This document shows, piece after piece, positions 1 through 10,420 of a stretch of 64,000 bases of DNA (positions are counted from its first letter, which is position 1; each line of letters opens with the position of its first letter). The position numbers were made by a program, and so were the translations under genes. The notes below the pieces were generated by a model. That model worked only from the letters and a program-made list of their open reading frames with translations, did not search any database and was not told the origin of the DNA. Location: NCBI GenBank assembly GCA_917880885.1, contig OU862906.1, positions 56,586,665 through 56,650,664 on the forward strand. Direction: 5' to 3'. Origin of the DNA: Limnephilus marmoratus. Taxonomy: Eukaryota > Arthropoda > Insecta > Trichoptera > Limnephilidae.

Positions 1-2
1 GG

Positions 3-149
3 ATTACATGTGCCTGTGGACAGTGTAACGATGAAAACAAAAACTTTTTAGCGGCAAGTCCGGTTGACCTAATCGGTAAGGATACTATAATTGAAGTTAA
101 ACGCTTCTTCAAACTTTGCAAATACACTTTGTGGCGTCATTTTTAATTA
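3..149 (+). pseudogene. YqaJ-like exonuclease domain fragment
   Basis: An open frame of about 48 codons runs in from the left edge and stops with TAA near 147-149. It reads ...FLAASPVDLIGKDTIIEVK..., which resembles the YqaJ exonuclease signature (SPDG-lvG...-EvK), where the acidic residue and the E-x-K pair bind metal. The glycine after SPD is not at the usual place (SPVD), and the frame degenerates after EVKRFF, so it is probably a broken copy. In eukaryotes this nuclease fold is often carried by DNA transposons and virus-derived genes. The upstream part lies outside the window. Domain call from motif only; moderate to low certainty. Confidence 0.42.
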
Positions 150-365
150 AATGAGAACAAATAACTTTATAAAACTAGCACGATGTAATCAATATTATCA
201 ACATGTTTCAAAAACAGAGTGTTCTTCTCAGAATAGAATTACTACTAAAAGTCAAACAAATATGGACACATAAGAATTATAGACAAAATATTAAAGGGAG
301 AAGCATTTTATCGAAAGAAAACGACGTTCGAAGGAGACAACACAGAGGTGTCGAAAAAGAAAACT
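150..365. other. no gene seen
   Basis: AT-rich unique-looking sequence. I see no open frame or repeat here that I can name. Confidence 0.4.
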
Positions 366-432
366 AAGGTATAACGGTTATCCAATAAATGGTTCCTGGG
401 GCGATGGTACCTATAACGCCTCCCAAATTGAA
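366..432 (-). repeat. SINE-B 5'-end fragment
   Basis: About 65 bp containing TTATCCAATAAATGGTTCC and the CGCCTCCCAAATTG block that marks the 5' end of SINE-B at 34165, 50500, 52815 and 62390. Minus orientation; the 3' body is missing. Confidence 0.6.
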
Positions 433-793
433 AATTTATCATAGTACTTGACATAAACAATTTTAATTTGGCTCAATTTTAGTATGAAAGCTCGATCAGT
501 ATTGGTATACCGCGATAAGTCACTAAACAGAAAAAACGAATAAAAAATATCGATTACTCGGGGAAGGACAACACTAGTCTACCGATAAAATTCGTTACAT
601 CACTACTTCGCTTTGTATGTATTTGTCAAAACCCTCGTTTCCCGGCCCTCAGGCGAAGTGAGCGAAAGGGACACCTGCACATTGGGATGATTGAAATCTT
701 CGAAATCGATGTTTTGTATTCCCCATTTTTCTTCTCCAAAACTGGACCGATTTTAATTTTTTTTTACTAACTGTATTAGAAGAAAATATTCTA

Positions 794-945
794 TGTCGGT
801 ACGTTTTGCTTTTTTTAAAAATACATTGTTTGGTTTGTATACTGAACGTCTTTTGACGGCGTTTAAACCAGGCAATTTTATTCATTTTTGGAAGGTCCTA
901 ACTTCTAAAAGAAGTAAATTATCAAAAAAAACAAAACGTACCGAC
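794..945. mobile_element. short inverted-repeat (MITE-like) element
   Basis: TGTCGGTACGTTTTG at 794 is matched by its reverse complement CAAAACGTACCGACA ending at 945, and the pairing extends through a T-run/A-run to about 22 bp. About 150 bp overall. No clear target duplication could be read, so the family is unassigned. Confidence 0.5.
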
Positions 946-1299
946 ACGCTAATGGTTGATATCTATATTACGTAAAAAAAAATTTGTTCTAGGGTCAAAA
1001 TCCAGAGAGATAAACGGGGAATACGTTTGTATGGAAAAGACGCAGCTAGTATTTCCTCTTAATAGAGAAAACATTTCTCGTGTTTGAATTTTGTAGTAGC
1101 GCCATTGTAAAATGCCAGTAGGAACAGAAACTTATTACAAGAAATTATATTAGAAAATATATACATTTACATATATTAAGACAAGTCGACATGATGAACA
1201 TGAATTAAATAAGAGTTAAATTAGAATATACCTACAACATAGATAATACAAGCATAGAAATAGCAGAAATAAAAATAGTATTATTGAATTTACTCAATA

Positions 1300-1331
1300 G
1301 GTAGGTGGTAGTAGGTGGTAGTAGGTGGTAA
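1300..1331. repeat. 10-bp tandem repeat, about three copies
   Basis: Three consecutive copies of GTAGGTGGTA, followed by a variant. Simple-sequence repeat with no other visible role. Confidence 0.8.
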
Positions 1332-1529
1332 GTAGGCACTGAATGATCTGACTGTATTGTAAAAGTAGGTATATCATAATAAAGTTGCAACAATTGGATG
1401 CATACAAATAACGGGTATGTACTTTGATTTCAATTCGACAGCCGATGAAATATTTTTAGAAGACATGCTCTAGATTGTTATTTTTTTTTTATTGTTATGA
1501 TGAAATAAAAACTTATTAATTAGTGTTGG

Positions 1530-2335
1530 GTTGGTCTAGTGGTTGTTTAATTCGAGATTTAAAAACTTTGCAATTTTTTTCAGACTTGATTTTACACGGG
1601 AGGGCATTAAAAAATTTATACCTTGATAAGAATAATAGTGTTGAGAAGCACTCGTTTTAAATTTTGGGATTTCTAAATTGCCACGTGATCGTGGTCGATT
1701 GTTTATGTTTATGAATGTTGTTATTGTATGGAAAAGCTCTTTATGAGTTTGTAGCAATGAGTTCTTTTTTGAAAATTTTATTTAGACTGAGAACCCTAAA
1801 AGAGTCAAATAGCTGTATTGTTGGAAATATAGATGGTTTTTGTAGGATGACTTTTAAAATCAACCTCTGTACCCTTTCTACAGGTAAGAGGTTAGTTTTG
1901 AAAGTTCCACCCCATCCGATTATACCATATTGTAGAATACATTGGGCAAGAGAGAAATAAATAGTTTTAATCATACTGGATGATAGGATGTTTCTCAGTT
2001 TAATGAATATATAAATAAGTTTTCTTATTCTGGTCGCTGTATTTTGGACTTGTTCTTTCCGTTTTAAGTGTCTATCTACTATGACACCCATATACTTTAT
2101 ACTATTTTTGCATGTCATTCGTAAACAAATTGCATTCCTGTTTGTTTTCACATTGTGGTGAATGGATTTAAATAGTAATATTGTTTTCGACTTTTTTTTC
2201 TTTCAAAGAGAATGGGATAAAATATGTTTTCTCGGTATTTAGTGAGAGACAATTTAGGTCGAACCATGTTTTGAGTAAGTTTATATTGATATTTGCTTTA
2301 ATCGTTGTTATTTGGGAACTCCATTTTAATTAAAC
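1530..2335 (-). pseudogene. non-LTR retrotransposon RT 3' relic
   Basis: Minus-strand frames read LNTEKTYFIPFS, then IKYMGVIVDRHLKRKEQV, then YGIIGWGG, then a VQRLILKVILQKPS block. These are the palm-distal, thumb and C-terminal signatures of jockey/CR1-like RTs, in the order also seen in LINE-1 and LINE-2 of this window. The reading breaks into at least three pieces: frame changes occur between 2151 and 2200 and around 1750. The catalytic F/YADD box and the endonuclease are absent. It is a 5'-truncated dead copy. Confidence 0.85.
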
Positions 2336-2696
2336 TAAAAACAGCAGAAATTTCTTATAAATAATACTGTTTTTTTATAAATTAAATAATATCATTATTA
2401 AAAAATATACTTAATTTCATATTCCATTATGTATGTACGATTAGAACACATACAGATGGGAATGTGTTTATTCTACCGCCAGGTACTTCATTTGGTCAGC
2501 GTTCCAATATTTTGTACGTGGATGACAAATGCGGCAAGAGAAAAAGGAGTTTCCCCAAGAGCAAGGTTTATTCCTTCCGTTACTCAAAAAGGTCATCCAT
2601 ATAAAACTCAAAATTATGATATACATTATAGTTCAGTGTTTGCCAAAGTAGAATATTCTAAATTTGCACAGGTAGATTTTTGGGGTATTTGGTAAT
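2336..2696. other. unrecognised open frame 2429-2695 (+), no family
   Basis: An 88-codon plus-strand frame occurs at 2429-2695. I recognise no domain; it could be chance. The rest is AT-rich. Confidence 0.2.
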
Positions 2697-3068
2697 TTTA
2701 TTTATTTATTTTATTTATAACATTACATTTGATACATTTGTATGGCAAAAATAACATAATAATAACATTGAAAAATAACTATAAAATGGGTACAAGTGTT
2801 ATTATGTCTTGTGGGTCGATATTAGTTCCTAGCTAGGCAGATTGCCCGTTCTAAGGAACCAAATGCTGGTGAGAATGCAAAAAAAAAAAAATTTTTAACA
2901 AAATGTTCATTTTAATTTTTTAAATTAAATACACATCAATAAAAATCCCTGAAAATTTATTCTGTAACAAAAAAGAAAAAGAAAAGAAAAATGTTTTTTT
3001 ATTTTTTATTTAAATAATATACGTACTGAATTTTTACTAAATGTGCCGTTAATAGGCCATGTAAAATT
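2697..3068 (-). other. AT-rich probable 3' UTR of the RT relic upstream
   Basis: This lies directly after the RT C-terminus at 3069 on the minus strand and begins, at its low-coordinate end, with TTTATTTATTTTATTTA. That is compatible with an A-rich LINE 3' end read from the other strand. Confidence 0.45.
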
Positions 3069-4010
3069 TTAAGTGACATTATTTAATAGTTCTTCAGATT
3101 CCACCCTACCTAAGCCAATCAACCATTTTGTTATTATTGAACTGACGTGGGACATTTTGCAAGCTTTAATATTTAATTCTAGGGGAATTTTATTATATAT
3201 TTTTGGTCCAAGATATGTACATGTTTTTTGATACTTTGCCGTATTGCTCCCTGGGACCACAAGATCCTTTCTGGTGTGACTTCTTGTGATATATTTGTGA
3301 TCAATTTTTTGAATATTATCTAGATTTTTATGTACGTGGATAATAATCCTTTTTATATAATTTTGACGAATATCAAGTACATAAAAGTTTTTATAGAGCT
3401 GATCGCTAGAATACCTATAGGGTTTACGCAAAATTACTCTAATTATGGATTTCTGGGCCTTCACAAGCGGATCTAAAATTGTTCTACCCGACGCGACGCT
3501 CCCCAACCAATGCGACCATACGTTAAGATGGGGTTGCACAATCCGAAATATATTTTTCTTAGGTCTTGTTGTTTAATTATGTTCCGTAATGCAAAGAATA
3601 TGTAAATCAATTTTCTTACCCTTATTGAAAGGTTTTCTATGTGATATTTCCATTTCAGATGATTGTCTATAATAACACCTAGATATTTGATGTTTTCTAC
3701 ACTTTCCAAAGCTTCACAATTGCAGTTTGAATCAACATTAACGGAATTACAAATAGTCTTATGTATTTTTATTGTGTATAATGTACTAGGTTGTCCTTTT
3801 ATAGTTGGGCTGAATCTTATGTATTTAGTTTTTGCTATATTTAGTGTTAGTAGATTTTTGTCAAGCCACTGTTTTATCGCATTTATTCCACTTTCAGCAC
3901 GTTTTTGAGTTTGAGTCCAATCCTCTCCTTCAAATATTGCCACTGTATCATCTGCAAAAGTAATATTTTTTCCGTCTACTGTTAGCTCGCATAACTCATT
4001 GATATAAATT
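3069..4010 (-). pseudogene. non-LTR RT relic with FADD box, frameshifted
   Basis: The minus strand reads ITFADDTVAIFEGEDW (catalytic ADD box), LLTLNIAKTKYIRFSP, IKYLGVIIDNHLKWKYHIENL and YGRIGWGAS in one frame (3473-3943 and upstream). The C-terminal part continues in another frame (3069-3539: ILDPLVKAQKSIIRVILRK, YLGPKIYNKIPLE). The frames overlap between about 3475 and 3540, where a small indel must lie. The endonuclease and N-terminal RT are missing, so this is a 5'-truncated inactive insertion of the same broad clade as LINE-1 and LINE-2. Confidence 0.88.
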
Positions 4011-4317
4011 ATAAATAGAAGTTTTATGAATAAAATAATGTTTTGTTCATTTCCTGTTGAATCAAGTTTCGAACAGCTTTTCAGTTTTCATCGTCTGGGA
4101 AGAATTCAATGTTATCAATGTTACGATATCACAAAAAACCTCAGTGTAATACAATTAAATTACAAATAAGCCTCATTTACAGCATTCGTTTCAAAGCATT
4201 ATGGCAGGAAGCTTAAATTCATTTAATGATCCCTATCTGGGGTTATGTAAATTTCACGTTAATTGATAAATAGGAAGGCTCTATACCAAAAAGCTAACGC
4301 TGATATTTTTCTTGAAA
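4011..4317. other. no gene seen
   Basis: AT-rich spacer with no supported feature. Confidence 0.35.
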
Positions 4318-4440
4318 ATATCTACAAGACCCGTGTTCACTCCTTCCTTTCCTCAAAAAGTCCCTCCACACAGCAACTTGAAAGATGACATAGGCCCCGA
4401 GGGAAATTATTTTCCTTAGAGTTAATGTAAAAAAAAAATG
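4318..4440 (+). repeat. LINE-4-type 3' tail fragment
   Basis: GTTCACTCCTTCCTTTCCTC, CCTCCACACAGCA, GATGACATAGGCCCCGAGGG and an A-run near 4430 match the 3' end of LINE-4 at 40265-40390 almost base for base. The hairpin (GGCCCCGAGG ... CCTTAGAG) is partly eroded. Truncated tail only. Confidence 0.8.
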
Positions 4441-4559
4441 CTTCCTCCACTCATTTCGGTTTTGTGCCAGCTCTCCAGTTTAGAAGCTCCAAGAATAATA
4501 ATAATTCTATATGACTTCAATACATTTTTAAAAAGTTAGCGTTGCTCAAACTTTCATAA

Positions 4560-5045
4560 TCGGTAATCGATGATTTCATCGAAAATCAATTCATCGAAAG
4601 CAAATTCATCGAAAACGAGTTCATCGAAAACCAATTCATCGAAAACCAATTCATTAATTCGCCAATTCATCGAAAAAAAGGTTAGGTTAGGTTAGATTAT
4701 GTTAGGTTAGGATAGTCTCCTAGTCCAAAGTTTTATTATCATTTTTTTTTTATATAAATTTATTGTGAACTTTTATTGACCAATGCTTTTTTAACTTCCC
4801 GGTCCGCTCGGCATTTCTCTCAAATATCCACAAAATATTTTTTTTCGATGATTTGGCGATTCGCTAAATTGATCATTCGATGAATGGGTTTTCGATGAAT
4901 TGGTTTTCGATGAATTGGTTTTCGATGAATTGGTTTTCGATGAATTGGTTTTCAATGAACTCGTTTTCGATAAACTCGTTTTCGATTAACTCGTTTTCGA
5001 TGAATTTGCTTTCGATGAATTGATTTTCGATGAACTCGCCGTGAA
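4560..5045. mobile_element. foldback element FB1 with 15-bp repeat arms
   Basis: The left arm (about 4563-4670) is a run of 15-bp units of the type TTCATCGAAAACCAA. The right arm (about 4845-5035) is a longer run of the reverse complement, TTGGTTTTCGATGAA. The arms can pair, giving the foldback architecture. The core (4676-4840) starts with TTAGG pentamers and contains a long T-run. Unit variants (AGCAAATTC, ACGAGTTC, ACCAATTC) occur in mirrored order in the two arms. No protein is encoded. Confidence 0.85.
4678..4715 (+). repeat. interstitial TTAGG-type repeat in FB1 core
   Basis: GGTTAGGTTAGGTTAG, then a short break, then GTTAGGTTAGG. The pentamer equals the common insect telomere repeat. 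It lies inside the foldback core and not at a chromosome end. Confidence 0.75.
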
Positions 5046-5203
5046 CCTCAAATTCAATTATCTCGAAACTAGTATTTTCGACTTAGTGCTTTTCTGCAGT
5101 AAGCCCACGATATATGAGTATGTTTTAATGTGAATTATCTACCCCCTTGTGGACTGGTTGCTTCGCTTCTTTTGACAAAAATCTATCTATGACCTCAGGA
5201 TTT

Positions 5204-5616
5204 TTTTTTTTTACATGAATACCGCACAAGAGTCCCAACTGCTCCCGTCTGGAGCCAGTGGGACTATGGCATCCCCAATTGGGGTATGTTGTGAGTCTGA
5301 AGGTAGTGGGGAGGGGAAGGAGATAGGGAAGAGGAAGGTGGGGATAGTATCTGGCTATTCAGATCTGGTCACCAAACACGGCTAAAGTCATTTCAAGCAA
5401 CGTTTCAATTCTGAATGGTGGTCTTACACCAGGGCGATACTGAGAGTATCTTCCACTCTGGAACGTGCCGCAAATATACTATATATTATTTTAAATGAAT
5501 AAATTGTGATATAACACAAATTAATCAAATAAATTTTATTTGCCACGCCGGGATTCGATCCCGCGACCTTCGGAATGCAAGTCAAGAGCCTTACCGCTGG
5601 ACTATGCCGGCCGTCA
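5204..5616 (-). mobile_element. SINE-A, tRNA-derived, near full length
   Basis: Minus-strand tRNA-like head: box A TAGTCCAGCGG (5594-5604) and box B GGATCGAATCC (5551-5561), the internal RNA polymerase III promoter. The body contains conserved blocks (GTGTTTGGTGACCAGATCTG, CCCCAATTGGGGATGCCATA on the minus strand). A T-run at about 5203-5213 is the poly(A) tail seen from the plus strand. Other copies at 45243 and 58152 are collinear over about 410 bp. It needs a LINE RT for movement; no protein is encoded. Confidence 0.85.
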
Positions 5617-5639
5617 AAAGGAATTGGCTGCATTAAATG

Positions 5640-6010
5640 GGATCGTGCCAGAAAAGTAGAGTGTTAGTTAGCTCGTGGCTAGTAGCGTTCTGTAACTGGT
5701 GATCCGTTTTATGATTCGTGCTCGGATCGCCCTTCTTCGAACATTTAGTGGCACTGCAGTACCAGGACAACCAAAAAAGCAATCGGTATGAGTTAGTTTT
5801 TATTATTTTTAGAGACGCTTTTTTGAGTTTGGTACACAGCACCGATGTACACAGGCTGGTGCAGTATGTGTTAAAACGTACCTTTTTTGCTTCTGGGCTA
5901 CAATTATTGCCTTTTCGAGAAATAATATTTGCCCTAAAGGAGTGTGATATTCTCTGTCCCTCAATATCCGTATAATCATTGAGCTCCGCCGTTACGACAT
6001 GTCCTAAGAA
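5640..6010 (-). pseudogene. RT C-terminal relic of another LINE clade
   Basis: The minus strand reads in broken frames KFLGHVVTAELND, IEGQRIS, RANIISRK, NNCSPE.KKV.FNTYCTSLYTSVL and YCSATK. This is the post-catalytic region (KYLGH-x-I, R-x-N-x-L-x-RK, CS-x-E-VK-x-LF-x-x-YC) typical of RTs in insect LINEs distinct from LINE-1 to LINE-3. At least two frame changes are needed. It lies next to the SINE-A at 5204-5616. Confidence 0.72.
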
Positions 6011-6740
6011 TTTGACATTGGATTTTTCAGTTATTTTCTTATTTTAATGTGTGCTTATTTTTATGCATTTTGAACATTTTCTGAATTGTTCTGTTTCTTC
6101 GTCAGTTGAGACACAAACTATCAGAAACCGAAAAAAGTGAAACGATATTTTACTTTATCGAAAAGTTTTCCAGCATCACACACTTACTTTCTTTTTACCA
6201 ACAGTATTTATAAAAAAATCTATGAACGAAACGTCCACCAAATAAACACTTTCATCGCTGGTTTAAAATTCATAATCCTTGAAAATATTATTTTTAAAAA
6301 GGAAAATAAACAAGTTCCATGTTCAAAATATATTTTGCCCCATTTTGGCAGAGAGAGCAATAAAGTCACATTGTGACAACAAAAGTTGATGCTCTTGATA
6401 CGAATCTAATTTAGTATTCTGCTCTCCGAGCAACAGTCGATCACGAATGCAAAACAGTTTCACCCGGGTAACTCATAAAATGGTGTCGCGTCTAGACCCT
6501 CGAACCAAAATATTAAAATTACATCACCCTTCTTATCAAAATATTGATATGATAAATAATATTGTAAGGCATGAACTGACAAAATTCGGAAACTTGACTG
6601 GCGTTTATTGATTGTCATAGGTATGTTGAGCACCCTGGAGTAAAATAATGCATCACGGACGAGCGGCAAAACTACTACAAAAAGGAAACGGGTTTTCAGA
6701 AAATTGGTTTTAATGTTAATACGGAACAATATTCCACCAA
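6011..6740. other. no gene seen
   Basis: AT-rich. Short frames at 6137-6376 (+) and 6460-6729 (-) show no recognisable motif. Confidence 0.35.
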
Positions 6741-7275
6741 ACTGGCATCGCCAATCGGGGGTATGTTGTGAGGCCTGAAGATGTGGAGGAAAAAGAAAGG
6801 TGGTGAAGAACTTGGCTATTTATTTTTTTACAATAGCTCCACATAGGAGGCCCTGAGGAAAATGTTTTGTGTGGAGGGCCTTCTAAAGTAAAGGAAAGAG
6901 AGGAAGTTCTGGGAAGGATAAGGTATGAGGGGTCGGTGGAAATCTGGGGATCAGTGGTTCCAGAGGTGACTGACGTTCTAAAAGAGTTCTGCTCGAGAGG
7001 TCACAAGGTATCTCCCTCAATCAGTCTGTCCTGATTCAGCCTGCCACGCAGCTGGTGGGCAGGCAAATCCGCCGCTAAGACAACCTCACCCCATGAACCC
7101 GAGCACCCCTGCTAAGTCATCAAACGTAGTGAACTCTTGGGATGACCTATGCCATACCCGCCTCCCATATTAGATTTAGGTTAAGATCTAGTTAGCAAAC
7201 TCCACAGTCATTAATTCTGAAGGCTGGCCTTTCTCCAGGGCTATACTGAGTTTGTATACCACTGGTACACCATAT
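6741..7275 (-). mobile_element. SINE-A copy split by a SINE-B insertion
   Basis: 6741-6826 matches SINE-A (CATCGCCAATCGGGGGTATG, TTGTGAGGCCTGAAG, GGCTATT). 7195-7275 matches the adjacent downstream portion (TTAATTCTGAAGGCTGG, CCAGGGCTATACTGAG). The two parts are separated by a SINE-B (6827-7180). The tRNA-like head is missing. Confidence 0.72.
6827..7180 (-). mobile_element. SINE-B copy nested in SINE-A
   Basis: Minus-oriented SINE-B. The tail CTCCACATAGGAGGCCCTGAGG comes first on the plus strand, then GAGGGCCTTC, TGAGGGGTCGGTGG, CCACGCAGCTGG, and at the 5' side GGGATGACCTATGCCATACC. The 3' hairpin partner strand is changed (TGTTTTGTGTGGAG). It is younger than the SINE-A it interrupts. Confidence 0.75.
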
Positions 7276-8139
7276 TATATATGTCTCAAGCTTGACCGGT
7301 TCTACGGGACCCAGATTCATCCGAAACCAGCGATTATCTGTAAGTAAGTTGTCAGCCCATGTCATCTGTGGTTATCTGTAGATTCACTTCTTTTAATGCA
7401 GATTTTATATCAGTACTTATTGTAGAAATGAGTAACCTGAGAAGTTTCGTAATAAAGCAATGTTTAACAAATAGACAAATGCGGAAATTCAATCTAAATG
7501 CAAGACAAATCGCAATGATTACGAAAAATAAGTAAGATTCCACCTTGCAGTCGGTATACTACTGTCTCGGTATCATTAAGCTATATTTCGGTCAAATACA
7601 GTGTAAATATATTGTACCTTAACAAACTCTGCACCGCTTTGCAGGAGATCATTACTGTCTCAGTCTCATTGAACCCGTATCTCGGCTCAGGCAGGCTGGC
7701 CCAAGTCCCAGCTCCTGTGTCCCAGAGTCCCTGTCCCTGTCCCCGTCGACTTAATGCTGTCTTTGAAGGATAGGACCGATAAGCCCCACAGCTCTGGGCA
7801 CCATTAACTCCAAACAGTCATATATTTCCGTGAAGATTCTATCTTTATTGCGAGAATATTGAAGGTGCGATTTAAGACACTTGTTCTAGGCGGCAGTGAA
7901 ACGGGTCTCGGGAATATTCTAAGTTACTGGTATGTTATCCGATATTTATTAAAAGTGGTGGTATGTTTCATTTTCCCCAATTTGTAGAAAAAATACTTTT
8001 TCAAGTAAATAATTTGGCATTCATTAATTATGAGATCTATGCATCGAATAGAGTTTTCCTGAAAATGTAAATATATATTTTTTTAATTTGATTTTACTAG
8101 GTGATTTACGGATTTAACTAGACTTAATAGGACTTATAG
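7276..8139. other. no gene seen
   Basis: Contains a short run of CCTGTCCC-type near-repeats around 7715-7745 (GTCCCTGTCCCTGTCCCCGT) and nothing else I can name. Confidence 0.35.
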
Positions 8140-8141
8140 AT

Positions 8142-8518
8142 ATGGGTTTAAGTAAATTGACCGAATTTCAATTTTTTCGAAATCAATTTTTCGAACTTCA
8201 ATTTTTCGAAAACATGTTTTTCGAACATCAATTGACCGAAACGCTAGTTTTTCGAATTTATATAAGTATGTATACAGTAGGTACGTACAAGAGTACCTAT
8301 TTTATTATAGGATGGACAACATCAACTAATCTAACCTATCCTAAGCTAACAGTATCTCGCAAGTGAAATATATATTTTAAAAGTTGATTAACAAATTCGA
8401 AAAATATATCTTTCGGCCAATTGCTGTAATTAGTCTTTAGAAAAATTAGTCCTTCGAAAAACTGAAATTCGAACAATTGATTTCAAACAATTGATTTCGA
8501 AAAATTGAATTCGCGAAA
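8142..8518. mobile_element. foldback element FB2 with 15-bp repeat arms
   Basis: The left arm (8165-8262) repeats TTTTTCGAAATCAAT-type units with a 15-bp period. The right arm (8390-8515) carries the reverse complement (ATTGATTTCGAAAAATTG). The core near 8325-8352 has CTAACCTATCCTAAGCTAAC, a degenerate TTAGG-type motif in reverse. The layout is the same as FB1 but with a different repeat word and more divergence. Confidence 0.72.
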
Positions 8519-8792
8519 CATGCCTGCTCCCTACAGAAATGCTGGAATGACTCACAACTCCGTGTTTCCTCATAATCATTGCTCTATTCGCATTAAAAAA
8601 TCAATTCATTATACTTCCATCATTCAGACCCAATTGGTAGGTAAGTTTTTTGATTAGATTATTCGTAACACATATCTTCCTTGGACACTCTCGACCTCTC
8701 TTTTCATTCACCTGATTATTAGACTTATAAATCCCGACCCCCTCTTTCTTGAACATCTCTCAATTTATTTAAGAACTCATGGTTATTTATTT
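8519..8792. other. no gene seen
   Basis: AT-rich spacer. The last eight bases (8793-8800) are the target duplication of the next element. Confidence 0.35.
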
Positions 8793-8800
8793 ATTTAGTT

Positions 8801-9705
8801 CAGTGTTTTTCAATCTGTGGGTCGCGACCCCTAGGGGGGTCGCGAAGCTTTACTCGGGGGGTCACCGGCAAAAGGAAAAAGGCGAGGTTCTAACTACAAT
8901 AAAAACACTACTTCAGTGAGAAGGATGGGTTTGTTTATTTTTCAAAATAAATAAAATAATTCTGTACCCAAGAAGCATACGGATGCAAGTCCAAAAGGGT
9001 CAATGTTCAGGAGAGCCAAAAAACTATTTTTTCTATAACCATGGTCTCATAACTTCTTTGGATATCCATGCTGATAGTTAACAAAAAAAAGTAATTATTA
9101 AAACATATTTTAAAAACTAGCAAATAAAACGAAATATTTTATATTTTAACCATTAAAAATATTGTTTAAAAAAAACGCTTACTTAAGTCAAACAAAAACA
9201 CGGATTTGAGTTATTTTGCTTCAAAATGAAGTGGAATATTATGTTATGACATTTGGTGTAATATGAAAGGATCAATGTTTGAATATTGTTTACTTCCATA
9301 GAAAGCGTAGTAATGCATAATTTTAGTCATAATACTACATGATACGTAGGATTTGAGTCATAATACCCAAAATGCAAAAATCATAAAGATGCAGATCCAT
9401 ATGTGTACATCTTTCTGCTTCTAAGATAGTTGTTGCATCAAAGGTAGTTGCATCCGTATACATTTTTGAAAATCCTATTTTTGTTCATGATAGGACCTGT
9501 ATCTTTCTGCCATTGATAAACATAATAATTTACTTCAAGTCTGCATCAAAAACTCATTTCTTCAAATTTTGAACTTGCATCCGTATGCTTCTCGGGTACA
9601 GAATTAATGTATTTAACTTTTTGTCTGTATCTATGACCAAAGGGGGTCGCCAGAATTTTTCAACCTGTAAAGGGGTCGCATATTCAAAAAGATTGAAAAA
9701 CACTG
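8801..9705. mobile_element. hAT-type nonautonomous element with 8-bp TSD
   Basis: It starts CAGTGTTTTTCAATCT and ends with the inverted match AGATTGAAAAACACTG (here GATTGAAAAACACTG at 9691-9705). Subterminal GGGTCGCGACCCC / GGGGTCGC blocks are shared between the ends. The 8-bp ATTTAGTT is present at 8793-8800 and 9706-9713, as expected for hAT transposition. 905 bp, no transposase frame. It carries a second TIR element (8962-9601). Confidence 0.92.
8962..9601. mobile_element. TIR element nested in the hAT element
   Basis: The left TIR, 29 bp at 8962-8990 (CTGTACCCAAGAAGCATACG...), matches the reverse complement of 9573-9601 with one mismatch. AATT flanks both sides (8958-8961 and 9602-9605), a candidate 4-bp TSD. 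Inside are repeated subterminal words (GCATCCGTATNC, TTGCATC). 640 bp, no protein. Superfamily not assigned. Confidence 0.85.
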
Positions 9706-9713
9706 ATTTAGTT

Positions 9714-10027
9714 AACGCCCTGAGGAATTTTACATGCTTGGTAGTACAATTTTAACTTGTTCTAATCATTTGAACCTTCCTTTAATTTTCCTGTTAGTAG
9801 CAATTTGCATTGGTCTTACATCCTATTAATTTCCTTAATAGATTAGAGAGTTCTATTTTTGCCGTATATATTGGTTCTGCTACTGTACAATGCTTTTTTC
9901 ACTCTCCGATACCTAGGGTGTAAACCCGGTAGAAGTGATGGGAATGATGGGATGTGGCAAAGACGCATTACTGTAACATATTGGGAGAAAGTTCAAAATT
10001 ACAGATTTTATATGAGATTAGTCTTAG
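9714..10027. other. no gene seen
   Basis: No recognisable coding or repeat signal. A 78-codon frame at 9859-10095 (+) runs into the next element and is probably chance. Confidence 0.35.
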
Positions 10028-10036
10028 TACCCGGCT

Positions 10037-10420
10037 GCGTATTTACAATCCCTACCGCGTTTCAGTCGCTTTTAATTTTCAAAATCAAAATTTAAATATT
10101 TAGAAATAAAATTATTAATTTCTAATATACACATTGGAAAGATTATTTTATCTAGATTTTAGAACAATTTTTTTTTTGCAAAGTGATAAAAAATTATCAA
10201 TATAGAGGTGTATTTACAATATATGGGAATAATATTAAAATTTAAATATTTAGAAATAAAATTATAAATTTCTAATATACACATCAGAAAGATTATTTTA
10301 TCTAGATTTTAGATCAATTTTTGTTTTTGCAATGTGATAAAAAATAACCAATATAGAGGTATATTTACAATGTAAATTGTCGTTACCGCGACTGAATCGG
10401 TATAGGTTTTGTAAATACGC
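10037..10420. mobile_element. Mutator-like MITE with 9-bp TSD and internal duplication
   Basis: Both ends are GCGTATTTACAA... inverted (10037 and 10420) and stay similar for about 35 bp. Perfect 9-bp TSD TACCCGGCT at 10028-10036 and 10421-10429, the usual size for Mutator-like elements. The interior is two direct copies of a roughly 140-bp AT-rich segment offset by 150 bp (about 10085-10225 and 10235-10370). 384 bp, noncoding. Merlin-type elements also make 8-9-bp TSDs and are the alternative. Confidence 0.85.

Larger units (their letters stand above)
433..1529. other. intergenic, small repeats only
   Basis: No supported gene. It holds a short inverted-repeat element at 794-945 and a 10-bp tandem repeat near 1300, listed separately. 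Short open frames at 649-885 (-) and 793-975 (+) overlap that repeat and look non-coding. Confidence 0.4.

Noticed and set aside
4678..4715. A telomere or chromosome end
   Set aside because: Only a handful of TTAGG pentamers, enclosed in a foldback core that recurs elsewhere with similar text.
5551..5604. A functional tRNA gene on the minus strand
   Set aside because: The same head is followed by the same 340-bp body at three loci; it is a SINE head.
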